Source of the DNA: Burkholderia sp. Bp8992
GTDB lineage: Bacteria; Pseudomonadota; Gammaproteobacteria; Burkholderiales; Burkholderiaceae
DNA: 64,000 nt
NCBI RefSeq assembly: GCF_003853705.1
Contig: NZ_QTQI01000020.1
Coordinates: forward strand, 62,001-126,000
Reading direction: 5' to 3'
Part shown: one piece after another, positions 7,343 through 16,656 of the stretch
Layout of the letters: the number at the start of each line of letters is the position of its first letter
How positions within the stretch are numbered: the first letter of the stretch is position 1
The notes under the pieces: generated by a model
Seen by the model: only the letters and a program-made list of their open reading frames with translations
Told to the model about the DNA's origin: nothing
Database searches by the model: none
Position numbers and translations under genes: made by a program

Positions 7343-9055
7343 ATGCAGACATCACGCAAAGCATTGCCGCTCGCCCTGGGTCTCGCGCTCGGTTTCGGCA
7401 TCGTCGGCGGCAGCCTGGCCGATACCAAAGTCTCGAATCCGCAGGCAGCGAGCCTGCGCGAAAGCCTGACGCGCGGCGTCGCGCCGCCAGCCGCAAAATC
7501 CGATACGGCCGGCGGGCAGTTCCGCGCGGACGGCGTCGCCGTCACGCTGTACAACCCCGCCTATCGCGTCAAGAAGGCCGCGTCGACGCCCGCCGCGACC
7601 GCGCGCGACTTCGTCGCGTCGCAGGCGACGCAGCTCGGGCTCGACGCAGCCGCGCTTGCGAGCCTCGTCGTCACGTCGGAGCGCAACGACGCCGACTTCA
7701 CCGTCGTGCGCCTGCAGCAGCAGGCCGCCGGGCTGCCCGTGTACGGCAGCGACATCGCGGTGACGGTCGCGAAGGACGGCCGCATCCTGTACGTCGCGAG
7801 CAATACGATCAACGGCGTGGTCGCGACGACGCGCAAGTCGCAGGCCGTCGACCAGCAGCAGGCGCTCGACCGCGCCCGCGCCTATCTCGGCGTGAGCGGC
7901 TTCACGAACCTCGATGCGCAGCTCGTCGCGTTCGTCGACAAGACCGGCACGCATACCGCGTGGAAAGTGCGCGGCCGCCCGCAGGACGGCCCGAAGGGCG
8001 ACTGGGAATTGCTGATCGATTCGGGCAGCGGCGAAGTGCTGCGCGCCGAGGACAAGGCGTTCTATGCGACCGACGGCACCGGCTTCGTGTTCCGCCCCGA
8101 CCCGCTTTCGCCGACGAAAAGCAGCTATGGCAGCACGGGCTACAAGGACAACAACGATGCCGACTCGACGCAGCTCACGGCCGCGCGCGTGCGCGTGACG
8201 CTGAAGGAGCTCGCGCAGTCGGGCTCGCGCTACACGCTGACGGGCCCGTACGCGGCGTGCATCGATTTCGATGCGCCGCTCGACAACGCGTGCCCCGCGC
8301 AGTCGACGCCCGCGTTCGAGTTCACGCGCGGCAACCTGTATTTCGAGGCCGTGAACGTGTACTACCACATCGACACGTTCCTGCGTTACGTGAACCAGAC
8401 GCTCGGCATCAAGGCGCTGCCTTACCAGTACACGGGCGGCGTGCAATACGACCCGCACGGCGAATCGGGCGACGACAACTCGTCGTACTCGTCGAGCAGC
8501 GGCCGGCTGACCTTCGGCCAGGGCGGTGTCGACGACGCGGAGGATGCGGACGTCGTGATCCACGAGCTCGGCCACGGCATCCACGACTGGGTGACGAACG
8601 GCGGCCTGTCGCAGCAGGAAGGGCTGTCCGAAGGCACCGGCGACTATCTCGCCGCCGCATACAGCCGCGACTTCAACCAGTGGAGCCCGTCGGATGCGCA
8701 GTACCACTGGGTCTACAACTGGGACGGCCACAACGAGTTCTGGGGCGGCCGCGTGACCAACTGGAACGTCGGGCGTACCTATGCACAGGCGCGCGGCGCG
8801 GAGATCCATACGGCCGGCCAGTACTGGGCGTCGTGCAACCTCGTCGCGCGCGACGCGATCGGCGCTCAGGCGATGGACAAGGCGTTCCTGAAGGGGCTGT
8901 CGATGACCAATAGCTCGACCAACCAGAAGGCTGCCGCGCAGGCCGTGCTGACGGCCGCGTCCGCGCTCGGCTACAGCAACGCGCAGCTCACCGCGATCGG
9001 CAACGCGTACAACAAGAGCTGCACGTACGGCGTGACCGTTCCGCAGAAGTCGTAA
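7343..9055 (+). CDS. zmpB: Secreted zinc metalloprotease, ZmpB-like
   Basis: 570-residue preproenzyme. Signal peptide 1-26 (ends GGSLA-DT), then a propeptide with an FTP-like inhibitory domain (VVTSERNDADFTVVRLQQQ...GLPVYGSDIAVTV), then a thermolysin-like catalytic domain. The zinc site is HELGH at residues 407-411 with the third ligand, Glu 430, in GLSEGTGDY, about 20 residues on, as in thermolysin-type proteases. Length and the neighbouring aminopeptidase fit B. cenocepacia zmpB, a virulence protease under CepIR/CciIR control; the name is from memory of that locus. Secreted, probably via the type II system. Confidence 0.75.
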   Translation: MQTSRKALPLALGLALGFGIVGGSLADTKVSNPQAASLRESLTRGVAPPAAKSDTAGGQFRADGVAVTLYNPAYRVKKAASTPAATARDFVASQATQLGLDAAALASLVVTSERNDADFTVVRLQQQAAGLPVYGSDIAVTVAKDGRILYVASNTINGVVATTRKSQAVDQQQALDRARAYLGVSGFTNLDAQLVAFVDKTGTHTAWKVRGRPQDGPKGDWELLIDSGSGEVLRAEDKAFYATDGTGFVFRPDPLSPTKSSYGSTGYKDNNDADSTQLTAARVRVTLKELAQSGSRYTLTGPYAACIDFDAPLDNACPAQSTPAFEFTRGNLYFEAVNVYYHIDTFLRYVNQTLGIKALPYQYTGGVQYDPHGESGDDNSSYSSSSGRLTFGQGGVDDAEDADVVIHELGHGIHDWVTNGGLSQQEGLSEGTGDYLAAAYSRDFNQWSPSDAQYHWVYNWDGHNEFWGGRVTNWNVGRTYAQARGAEIHTAGQYWASCNLVARDAIGAQAMDKAFLKGLSMTNSSTNQKAAAQAVLTAASALGYSNAQLTAIGNAYNKSCTYGVTVPQKS

Positions 9056-9069
9056 TGCCGCAGCAGGCA

Positions 9070-9103
9070 GGAGCGCGGCGCACGACCTGCGGCGCGCTCC
9101 TTT
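9070..9103 (+). terminator. Possible terminator after the metalloprotease
   Basis: Arms GGAGCGCG (9070-9077) and CGCGCTCC (9093-9100) flank a 15-base, partly self-pairing loop and are followed by only three T. Located between the protease stop and the aminopeptidase start, so it may only attenuate read-through. Confidence 0.4.
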
Positions 9104-9134
9104 CATCGACATCGCCATCCTCACGAGATCGAAC

Positions 9135-10385
9135 ATGCCTACTCTGAAACTGACTCATCTGAGCGCCGCGCTGGGCGGCATGCTGCTGACCGCCGCCGCA
9201 CACGCGACACCCGTCTGGATCACGCTCGGCGACGCCGCGCTCCGCCAGCTGCAGCGCATCGACGCAAGCGCCACCGCGCTGTACAGCACGACCGTCGACG
9301 CCGGAAAGACGGCCGACGGCGCCGCGCGCCGCGAAACCGTTCACGTCGTCGAGATCGACGATTCACGGCTCGGCGACCTCGCCCATGCCGTCCACCATAC
9401 GCGCGGCCACGGGCCCGGCTATGTCGTGCACGACTCGTTCGACGAAGCGCGGCAGGCGCTGCAGCCGTTGCCGGCCACGCTGGCCAAGCAGGCCGCTCCC
9501 GCGTACAAGCTTTCGAACGCGCCGCAGATCGGCACCTGGATCCAGCAGCTGCAGGCCAGCAACATCGTCGGCACGATCACGTCGATGTCGGGCTTCACGA
9601 ATCGTTACTACACGACTTCGCACGGCGTCGCCGCGTCGGACTGGCTCGCGCTGCAGTGGAAACAGCTGGCGGGCTCGCGCGCCGACATCACCGTCGAGCA
9701 GTTCGCGCATACCGGCTTCCCGCAGAAATCCGTGATCCTGACGATTCGCGGCAGCGATCCGGCCGCGGGCACCATCGTGCTCGGCGGCCACCTCGATTCG
9801 ACGGTCGGCCGCACGACGGAGAACACGCGCTCGCCCGGCGCGGACGACGACGCATCGGGTATCGCGAGCCTCACCGAGGCGCTGCGCGTGCTGCTCGCGA
9901 ACAACTACCGGCCGAAGCGGACGATCAAGTTCATCGGGTATGCGGCCGAGGAAGCCGGCCTGCTCGGCTCGAAGGCGATCGCGAAGCAGTTCCGTACGCA
10001 GAACGCGAACGTGGTCGGCGTGCTGCAGCTCGACATGACGAACTACAAGGGCGATCCGAAGGATATCTACCTCATCACCGACTACACGAACGCGGCGCAG
10101 AACACCTACCTGACGAACCTGGCGAAGACCTACCTGCCGGAACTCGCGATCGGTACGTCGCAGTGCGGGTACGCGTGCTCGGATCATGCATCGTGGAATG
10201 CGCAGGGCTATCCGGCATCGTTCCCGTTCGAGGCCGACCAGAACGACAGCCCGTATATCCATACGGTGAACGACACGCTGGAAAACTCGGACCGGCAGGC
10301 GAACCACGCACTGAAATTCGGCAAGCTCGCGCTGGCGTATGCGGTCGATCTTGGCGGAGATGGCGGGACGACTGCGAAACCCTGA
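9135..10385 (+). CDS. Secreted M28-family aminopeptidase
   Basis: 416 residues with a signal peptide (ends AAHA-TP, about residue 25). The peptidase domain carries the two-zinc M28 motifs: GGHLDST (His 219, Asp 221), PGADDDASG (bridging Asp), YAAEEAGLLGS (catalytic Glu pair), LQLDMT and CSDHASW. This is the layout of leucine aminopeptidases of the Vibrio/Aeromonas type. It lies 79 bases after the ZmpB-like gene in the same direction, so the pair probably acts in extracellular peptide breakdown: endopeptidase followed by exopeptidase. Confidence 0.88.
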   Translation: MPTLKLTHLSAALGGMLLTAAAHATPVWITLGDAALRQLQRIDASATALYSTTVDAGKTADGAARRETVHVVEIDDSRLGDLAHAVHHTRGHGPGYVVHDSFDEARQALQPLPATLAKQAAPAYKLSNAPQIGTWIQQLQASNIVGTITSMSGFTNRYYTTSHGVAASDWLALQWKQLAGSRADITVEQFAHTGFPQKSVILTIRGSDPAAGTIVLGGHLDSTVGRTTENTRSPGADDDASGIASLTEALRVLLANNYRPKRTIKFIGYAAEEAGLLGSKAIAKQFRTQNANVVGVLQLDMTNYKGDPKDIYLITDYTNAAQNTYLTNLAKTYLPELAIGTSQCGYACSDHASWNAQGYPASFPFEADQNDSPYIHTVNDTLENSDRQANHALKFGKLALAYAVDLGGDGGTTAKP

Positions 10386-10397
10386 CGCGCCTGAATG

Positions 10398-10444
10398 AAG
10401 GAGGCGTGTACTCGCGGCCCGCGCACGCCTCCTTCCCGACGACG
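10398..10444 (+). terminator. Strong hairpin after the aminopeptidase gene
   Basis: Perfect 11-base arms AAGGAGGCGTG (10398-10408) and CACGCCTCCTT (10434-10444) around a 25-base GC-rich loop, 13 bases after the stop codon. There is no long T run, so it may be an RNA-stabilising or Rho-assisted end rather than a classical terminator. Confidence 0.5.
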
Positions 10445-10586
10445 TCGATCAGACGATCTCGCCAGGCGCCCCGTGGAGACGCATGCCCGACACTCACGCA
10501 ACCGGCACGATCGGCCACGTGTGCCGGGTACGGACGTTCATCCGGCTAGAATCGTCATTCGACCACTCCGCTACAGGCTTTCCGCC

Positions 10587-10949
10587 ATGACCGAATCCAC
10601 GCGCTCCATCGACGACCTGTCGCCCGCTCGCGTCACGACCGCATTCGACCTGCCCGGCCATACGACCGTCCGCTCGCTCGGCGTCGCACAGGGCATCATC
10701 GTCCGCTCGCGCTCGATCGTCGGTTCGTTCGGCGCGTCGCTGCAGACGATCTTCGGCGGCAACATCACGCTCTACACGTCGCTATGCGAAAAGGCGCGCC
10801 AGCAGGCGTTCGACAAGATGCTCGCCGATGCACGCAAGCTCGGCGCGAACGCGATCGTCGCGATGCGCTACGACTCGACCGAGATCGGCTCGGGCGTGAC
10901 CGAAGTCATCTGCTACGGCACGGCCGTGCGCGTGGCGCAGGACGCGTGA
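10587..10949 (+). CDS. YbjQ/DUF74-family protein
   Basis: 120 residues. The core [72 protein letters not shown], then [10 protein letters not shown] is the YbjQ (DUF74) family pattern, small pentameric cytosolic proteins sometimes described as heavy-metal-binding-like. No function is established. The ATG at 10587 sits in the natural family start region. It converges on the MFS gene with six bases between the stops. Confidence 0.85.
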   Translation: MTESTRSIDDLSPARVTTAFDLPGHTTVRSLGVAQGIIVRSRSIVGSFGASLQTIFGGNITLYTSLCEKARQQAFDKMLADARKLGANAIVAMRYDSTEIGSGVTEVICYGTAVRVAQDA

Positions 10950-10955
10950 CGCACG

Positions 10956-12206
10956 TCACGCGTCGCGCTCGAGCGACTTCATGTTCGTGAGCTGTGGAAA
11001 CAGCCGCATCCACGCGAGCGCAACCGCGATCGTCGCCGCACCGCCGACGACGATCGCCGTCGGTGCGCCCCACCACGCGGCCGTCACGCCCGATTCGAAT
11101 TCGCCGAGCTGGTTCGACGTGCCGATGAACAGCGCATTGACCGCGCTCACCCGCCCGAGCATGTCGTCGGGCGTGCGCAGCTGCACGAGCGACAGGCGCA
11201 CGACGACGCTGATCACGTCCGATGCGCCGAGCGCGGCCAGCGCGACAAGCGACAGCGCGAAGTGCCGCGACAGCCCGAACACGATCGTCGCGACGCCGAA
11301 CGCGATCACGCCGCCGAACATCGCGCGGCCCGGCCGGCCCTTCAACGGGAAACGCGTGAGCCACAGCGTGCCCGCGAGCGCGCCGACCGCAGGCGCCGCG
11401 CGCAGCGCACCGAGCCCCCACGGGCCGACCTGCAGGATGTCGCGCGCGTAGATCGGCAGCAGCGCGGTCGCGCCGCCGAACAGCACCGCGAACAGGTCGA
11501 GCGACAGCGCGCCGAGAATCGCCGGCTCGCGCCGGATGAACGCGATCCCCGAAAACACCGAGCGCAGCGTGACCGGCTCGCGGGCCGGCGGCGCACTGCG
11601 CAGCGGAATCGTGCTGCTCAGCACGGCCGCGATCGCGAACGCGGCGACGCTCGTGCCGAACGCGACGGGTGCGCCGACACCATAGAGCAACCCGCCGAAC
11701 GCCGGCCCGAGGATCTGCGCGGCCTGGTTCGCGGACGTCGACAGCGCGGTTGCGCGCGGCAGGTCGGTGCGCGGCACGACGGCCGGCAGCAGCGACGATA
11801 CCGACGGCGACTCGAACGCGCGGGCCGTGCCGACGATCGCCGCGAGCGCGTACACGGCCGGCGCGGCCAGCCATCCTTGCACGGCGCCGAGCAGGAACAC
11901 GGCGGCGGCCAGCGCTTCGACGCCCTGGCAGATCGTCGCGATGCGCCGACGATCGTAGCGGTCGGCCACCTGCCCGACGACGAGCGTCAGCGCGAACATC
12001 GGCACGAACTGCGCGAGGCCGACGAGGCCGAGCGCGAATGCGCTGTGCGTGAGCGCGTAGACATACCAGCCGATTGCGACCGACAGGATCTGGAAAGCCA
12101 GGGAAGACATCACGCGCGTGCCCCAGAAACGCCGGAACGGCGCGTGCCGAAACAGGTTGGCGGGTAACGGGGATAAAGGACTGGAATCGGGCACGGGGTC
12201 GGTCAT
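10956..12206 (-). CDS. MFS transporter, EntS-like exporter family
   Basis: 416 residues from ATG 12206 (MTDPVPDSS); a start 15 codons upstream is less likely. Roughly 12 hydrophobic segments in two halves, with the MFS loop motif GQVADRYDRRRI after the second helix. The N-terminal FRRFWGTRVMSSLAFQILSVAIGWYVY is typical of the MFS_3/EntS-like exporter subgroup. Substrate unknown. No regulator is adjacent. Confidence 0.8.
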   Translation of the reverse strand: MTDPVPDSSPLSPLPANLFRHAPFRRFWGTRVMSSLAFQILSVAIGWYVYALTHSAFALGLVGLAQFVPMFALTLVVGQVADRYDRRRIATICQGVEALAAAVFLLGAVQGWLAAPAVYALAAIVGTARAFESPSVSSLLPAVVPRTDLPRATALSTSANQAAQILGPAFGGLLYGVGAPVAFGTSVAAFAIAAVLSSTIPLRSAPPAREPVTLRSVFSGIAFIRREPAILGALSLDLFAVLFGGATALLPIYARDILQVGPWGLGALRAAPAVGALAGTLWLTRFPLKGRPGRAMFGGVIAFGVATIVFGLSRHFALSLVALAALGASDVISVVVRLSLVQLRTPDDMLGRVSAVNALFIGTSNQLGEFESGVTAAWWGAPTAIVVGGAATIAVALAWMRLFPQLTNMKSLERDA

Positions 12207-12455
12207 CGGGATCTGGGCGGGCGGCGCTGCGCACTGCAACCGTCGGAACATGACGACGCCCGCCGATGCGGGCGGGCGACAACGGTGGAGGCGCGACCAA
12301 GTCGCGATGATATGCCAACCTCGGAAAACGGGCCGGACGCGATGCCGGCGACATCTTGCGGGCGCGGGTGCCGGCGATTCGGGCGACTGCGTCGATCGCG
12401 GCCGCCGGGTGGTCGCAGGTGCACCGGCTCGACCGATGCACGCGGCCCGCGCACG

Positions 12456-13868
12456 TCACTGCGGCGGGCCGCCCGCATCGGTCGAGCCCATCGCAATGCC
12501 GAACAGGCGCTGGCCTTCCTGGGTGTCCTCGACTCGCCAGCCCTCGGCGCCCAACGCTTCCCGTATCCGGTCGGCCTGCGCCCAGTCCTTGTCCGCCCTC
12601 GCGCGCTCACGATCACGGAGCAACACGCGGACGTGTTCCGGAACGTCGAACGCAACCGGCTTCCATTCGCGCAAACCGAGGCCAAGCACGGTGTCGAAGC
12701 TGTCCACGGTCGCCTTCAGCGTACCGGGCGGCAGGTTGCTCCTGACCAGATCCCACAGCACCGCGAGTGCCCTGGGCAGATTCAGGTCCTCGTTCACTTC
12801 GGCGTCGAATCGTGCGGCGAAATCCGCATCGACGCGGCCTCCGTCCGGCCAGCCGGCGTACAAGTGCCGCAGTCGATTCAGCGCGGTGTGCGCGGCGTCG
12901 AGCGACGCCCACGTGAAATGCAGCTTGCTACGGTAGTGGGCCGTCAGGCACAGGTAACGGTACGCGAGCGGATCGACGTTCCGGCTCTGCAAGGTCTGCA
13001 GACGGACGAAGTCGCCGCTCGACTTCGACATCTTCGCATCGGCGTCGAGCGTCAGAAAGTGCCCGTGCATCCAGTAATTCGCGAGCTGCGTGCCGTGGGC
13101 CGCCCGCGTCTGCGCGATCTCGTTGCTGTGATGCACGGCGATATGATCCTCGCCGCCGCAGTGAATATCGAACAACGTCCCGAGATACTTCGCCGACATC
13201 GCCGAGCATTCGATATGCCAGCCAGGAAAGCCGCGACCCCACGGGCTGTCCCATTCCATTTGCCGATTGACGCCGGCCGGGCTGAACTTCCACAACGCGA
13301 AATCCGTGATGCTCCGCTTCTCGCCCAGTGCAACCCGCTTGCCCGCCTGCAACCCTGCGCGGTCCAGCCGCGCGAGATAGCCGTAGTCGTCCTGCCGACT
13401 GGTGTCGAAGTAGAGACCATCGTCCGTCCGATAGACGTAGCCGGCCCGGTCGAGCGTATCGATGAACGCGATCTGTTCGGCGATGTGATCGGTGGCGCGG
13501 CACCAGACCGTCGGCTCGAGCAGGTGGAGCGCGCGCCAGTCCCGGACGAACGCGTCGGTGTAGCGCTGGGCGATGGCCCACGCCGACGCGCCGGTGCGAC
13601 GGCTGCCCTTCTCCATCTTGTCTTCGCCTTCGTCCGCATCCGACGTCAGGTGGCCGACGTCGGTGATATTGACCACGTGCCGGACCGCGTATCCGTTGCG
13701 CTCCAGTACGCGGCGCAGCAGATCCTCGAACACATAGGTTCTCAGGTTGCCGATATGGGCATCGTCGTACACCGTGGGGCCGCAGCAGTACATGCCCACC
13801 CGTCCGGCACGGATGGGCGTGAACGGTCGCACGGTACGCGACCAGGTGTCATACAGCGCAAGCGGCAT
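12456..13868 (-). CDS. cysS: Cysteinyl-tRNA synthetase
   Basis: 470-residue class I enzyme that charges tRNA-Cys. The HIGH-type motif is HIGN at 38-41 (in GPTVYDDAHIGNLRTY) and the KMSKS motif is intact (DAKMSKSSGDF). The four expected zinc ligands are present: Cys in MYCCGP, Cys in IECSAMS, His and Glu in HHSNEIAQ. The C-terminal helical domain ends DWAQADRIREALGAEGWRVEDTQEG, as in full-length enzymes. It stands alone, preceded by its own leader with a terminator hairpin (see 13899-13937). Burkholderia normally has a housekeeping cysS on chromosome 1, so this may be a second copy; this window cannot show that. Confidence 0.9.
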   Translation of the reverse strand: MPLALYDTWSRTVRPFTPIRAGRVGMYCCGPTVYDDAHIGNLRTYVFEDLLRRVLERNGYAVRHVVNITDVGHLTSDADEGEDKMEKGSRRTGASAWAIAQRYTDAFVRDWRALHLLEPTVWCRATDHIAEQIAFIDTLDRAGYVYRTDDGLYFDTSRQDDYGYLARLDRAGLQAGKRVALGEKRSITDFALWKFSPAGVNRQMEWDSPWGRGFPGWHIECSAMSAKYLGTLFDIHCGGEDHIAVHHSNEIAQTRAAHGTQLANYWMHGHFLTLDADAKMSKSSGDFVRLQTLQSRNVDPLAYRYLCLTAHYRSKLHFTWASLDAAHTALNRLRHLYAGWPDGGRVDADFAARFDAEVNEDLNLPRALAVLWDLVRSNLPPGTLKATVDSFDTVLGLGLREWKPVAFDVPEHVRVLLRDRERARADKDWAQADRIREALGAEGWRVEDTQEGQRLFGIAMGSTDAGGPPQ

Positions 13869-13898
13869 CGAGTTTCTCCGTCCCGAAGAGGTGGGCCC

Positions 13899-13937
13899 AA
13901 AAACAAAAAGGCCGCCTGTTCTGCAACACAGGCGGCC
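13899..13937 (-). terminator. Intrinsic terminator inside the cysS leader (candidate attenuator)
   Basis: Read on the minus strand: stem GGCCGCCTGT (pairing 13937-13928 with 13919-13910), 8-base loop, then TTTTTGTTTTT (13909-13899). It lies only 31 bases before the cysS ATG and downstream of the porin's own terminator, so it should act on transcripts started just ahead of cysS. A second, smaller hairpin (GCATGTT/AACATGC, loop GTCAG, around 13991-14009) lies upstream and could be part of a switch. Confidence 0.65.
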
Positions 13938-14055
13938 GGAAGGCGATTGCTTGAAAGTTTAGCGAGTTCGCTAGACGCAAATTCCCCCTGGCATGTTCTG
14001 ACAACATGCACGGGCAAGCGAGGAGCGGAAATGGGCGCGATCAGGCATGCGGTCG

Positions 14056-14085
14056 ATGCTAGCGTCTATGGACGGCACAGGTCAA
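14056..14085 (-). promoter_or_regulatory. Candidate sigma-70 promoter for cysS
   Basis: Minus strand: TTGACC (14085-14080), 18-base spacer, TAGCAT (14061-14056). It lies between the porin terminator and the cysS leader hairpins, about 190 bases before the cysS start, giving a leader of roughly 180 bases. Confidence 0.45.
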
Positions 14086-14164
14086 GGCCATCCGACCGCC
14101 GTTCCCGGCGACGATCGCGGGGCGGTGGCCAACCGGACGGATCTCGTGCCCGCTCACAACCTTC

Positions 14165-14194
14165 AAAAAAAAAAGCGCGAACCTCGGTTCGCGC
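14165..14194 (-). terminator. Intrinsic terminator of the porin gene
   Basis: Minus strand: stem GCGCGAACC (14194-14186), two-base centre, GGTTCGCGC (14183-14175), then ten T (14174-14165). It starts 48 bases after the porin stop codon. Textbook Rho-independent form. Confidence 0.9.
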
Positions 14195-14241
14195 CAAAGA
14201 GAGACCCTCGCTGAGGACGTCGCCGCCCCACACCACTTCGC

Positions 14242-15381
14242 TCAGAACGAATGCCGCATCCCGATCCGCACGTCGGCCTGCGTTTGCGTCGTCGACGGCG
14301 TGAAGCTGTAGCCGACCACCGCATCGACACCCTGCGATGCACGCACGTAGTCGCCGGAGATGTACACGTCGGTGCGCTTCGACAGCAGGTAATGCAGGCC
14401 CGCCGTGCCCTGGTTCCAGTGATGGCCTTCGAAGCGCGTGTGCTGGTAGCCCGCGATCAGGCTCAGCGCCGGCGTGAACTGGTACAGGCCGCCGCCTTCG
14501 TACACCTGCATGTGCGACGACTGGCCGAAGCCCTTGATCGTCGTGTACGAGTAGTTGGCGTCGAGCGTCAGCTTGCCGATCGTGTAGCTCGTGCCGACGC
14601 CGAACGTGCCCTGGCTGTCGACGTCCATCGGCGTATTCGCGAACAGGTCGGTGCGCGCGCCGGTCGCCGGATCGACGGTCACGGTCTGCTGGCCGAGGAA
14701 CGTGTGCGTGCCGATCATCGCGTACGGATCGAACGCGTAGATGCCGTTCGGGTTGTTCAGGCGCGTGTACGCGGCGCCGATCGAGAAATCGCCCTTCGTG
14801 AAGCTCGCGCCTGCGCTCCATGCGCTGTTGCGATGGAAGTTGCCGGCGACGTTGCCGAACGAGTACATCGCGCCGAACTTGAAGCCGCTGAGATCGTTCG
14901 ACAGGAACTTCACCGAATTCGGCAGACGGTCGCCGTTGAAGCGGTCGAAGTCGCCCTGGTGGATCGCATAGCCGCTGCCCCACGCCGAGATGTTGTAGAT
15001 CGAGACGAGTTCGTTCGTGATGTCGAGCTGGTTGCCGAACGACAGCGTGCCCCAGTCGTTCTGCAGGCCGACATACGCCTGCCGGCCGAATTCGGCGCCG
15101 CCGAAGCCGAGTTGCCCGTTGCCGAGGTGGAAGCCGCTCTCGAGCGTGAACACGGCCTTCAGGCCGCCGCCCAGGTCTTCGGTGCCCTTGAGGCCGAAGC
15201 GGTTCCCGTACGCGACGCCGTCGTCGAACTTGACGACGTGCGAGCCGCCCGTGTTGTTCACGTACGTGATGCCCGCGTCGAGAATCCCGTACAGCGTCAC
15301 GCTGCTTTGTGCATGCCCGATGGCGGGAATGCAGGCCGCGCATGCAAGCGCGGCGGCTACGGCAACTTTCTTTTGCTTCAT
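14242..15381 (-). CDS. Outer membrane porin, Burkholderia OmpC-like type
   Basis: 379 residues from the ATG at 15381 (MKQKKVAVAAALA), which begins a clear signal peptide ending IGHA-QS. The mature chain opens with SSVTLYGILDAGITYVNN, the usual first strand of beta-proteobacterial general porins, has the G-L-K-G-x-E-D-L-G-G-G-L turn, alternating beta strands throughout, and ends with a C-terminal Phe (RIGMRHSF) needed for assembly. Trimeric diffusion channel in the outer membrane. Followed by a strong terminator. Monocistronic. Confidence 0.92.
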   Translation of the reverse strand: MKQKKVAVAAALACAACIPAIGHAQSSVTLYGILDAGITYVNNTGGSHVVKFDDGVAYGNRFGLKGTEDLGGGLKAVFTLESGFHLGNGQLGFGGAEFGRQAYVGLQNDWGTLSFGNQLDITNELVSIYNISAWGSGYAIHQGDFDRFNGDRLPNSVKFLSNDLSGFKFGAMYSFGNVAGNFHRNSAWSAGASFTKGDFSIGAAYTRLNNPNGIYAFDPYAMIGTHTFLGQQTVTVDPATGARTDLFANTPMDVDSQGTFGVGTSYTIGKLTLDANYSYTTIKGFGQSSHMQVYEGGGLYQFTPALSLIAGYQHTRFEGHHWNQGTAGLHYLLSKRTDVYISGDYVRASQGVDAVVGYSFTPSTTQTQADVRIGMRHSF

Positions 15382-15642
15382 TGTCGACCACCCTCCCTGA
15401 ACCGTTCGATGGATAGAATCTCGTCCCGGCGCGTGCCGCGATGCGCCGCTGGATTCGAATTCAGACCGCCCCGCTGGCTTCGGCATTTCGTTTTCCGCAA
15501 TAACGGAGCCATTGGCGAAAAATACAAACCCATATTTCGGGTCACCCGTCTGAAGGCGACACTAAATGGTCACGATGCGACCCGGTCGGGAAAACACGTA
15601 GACAGGCGGCACGGCAGAAACCGGCCGCCAGGAAGGAGGGAA

Positions 15643-16611
15643 TCAGTGGCTGTCGAGGGCCGCGCGCACGGCCGGCAGGCCCGGCGCGCCGGCCGCCGTC
15701 GTCACGCCGTCCAGCCAGCCGGCCACCAGCGCCGGGTCAGCCTTCAGCGCACGCTGCGCCGCGAGCGCGGGCGACGTCTTGTGGTCGAGCATGTCGGCGA
15801 TCATCCGGTTTTCGACGTCGACGGAGAACGTCATCTGCCGGAACAGCCGCGCGAGGTTCGCGCACTGGCCCGCGAACCCGGCACGCGTGACCGTGTTGAC
15901 CGTCGCGCCGCCATAGTTCGGGCCGAAGTACGCGTCACCGCCCGACAGATACGTCAGATGGAACTTCGTGTTCATCAGATGCGGCTCCCATGCAAGAAAA
16001 ACGATCCAGCGCTTGTCGCGCACCGCGCGCTCGACCTGCGTGAGCATGCCCGTCTCGCTCGATTCGACGAGCGACCAGTTCGCCGCACCGAGCGCGTGGT
16101 CGGACAGCATCCGCTTGATGTTCTGGTTCGCGGGCGCCCCGGGCTCGATCCCGTAGATCTTGCCGTCGAAGCGGTCCGCGTAGCGCGCGAGATCGGCGAA
16201 CGTATGCACGCCGGCAGCCGCCACGTAGTCGGGCACCGCGAGCGTGAACTTCGCGCCGCTCAGGTTCGCGTGCAGCACGTCGATCGACTTGTCGTCGACG
16301 AACGGCTTCACGAGCGGTGCCTGCGCGGGCATCCAGTTGCCGAGGAACACGTCGACCTGCCCTTTCTTCAACCCCTGGTACGTGATCGGCACCGACAGGT
16401 TCGCCACGTCCTGCCGGTAGCCAAGCGCCTTCAGCACGACGCCCGCCATCGCGTTCGTCGCGTCGATGTCGGTCCAGCCGGGCGCCGCCATCTTCACGTT
16501 GCCGCACGTCTGCGGGTCGGCCGCATACGCGGGCTGCGTCGCCAGCACGCACGCGGCCGCGGCGAGCACCGCCCCGATCCTTCGGATTGCTGCATTGCAT
16601 TGTCGTTGCAT
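15643..16611 (-). CDS. Choline/betaine ABC transporter substrate-binding protein
   Basis: 322 residues, signal peptide ending AYA-AD (about 30). The OpuAC-type fold is shown by VKMAAPGWTDIDATNAMAGVVLKALGYR, GQVDVFLGNWMPAQ and the aromatic box residues (W in GWTD, W in GNW, W in LAWEPH, Y in FGPNYGG) that cage a trimethylammonium group. It resembles ChoX/CaiX choline-binding proteins. No permease or ATPase gene is adjacent, so it must use transporter components encoded elsewhere. It lies 45 bases after choline-sulfatase in the same direction, suggesting uptake of choline or choline sulfate for that enzyme. GGAGG precedes the ATG. Confidence 0.85.
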   Translation of the reverse strand: MQRQCNAAIRRIGAVLAAAACVLATQPAYAADPQTCGNVKMAAPGWTDIDATNAMAGVVLKALGYRQDVANLSVPITYQGLKKGQVDVFLGNWMPAQAPLVKPFVDDKSIDVLHANLSGAKFTLAVPDYVAAAGVHTFADLARYADRFDGKIYGIEPGAPANQNIKRMLSDHALGAANWSLVESSETGMLTQVERAVRDKRWIVFLAWEPHLMNTKFHLTYLSGGDAYFGPNYGGATVNTVTRAGFAGQCANLARLFRQMTFSVDVENRMIADMLDHKTSPALAAQRALKADPALVAGWLDGVTTAAGAPGLPAVRAALDSH

Positions 16612-16656
16612 GGTTCGCTTCCTCCGTCGTTCTTCAATGACCGCAATGCGGTACGT

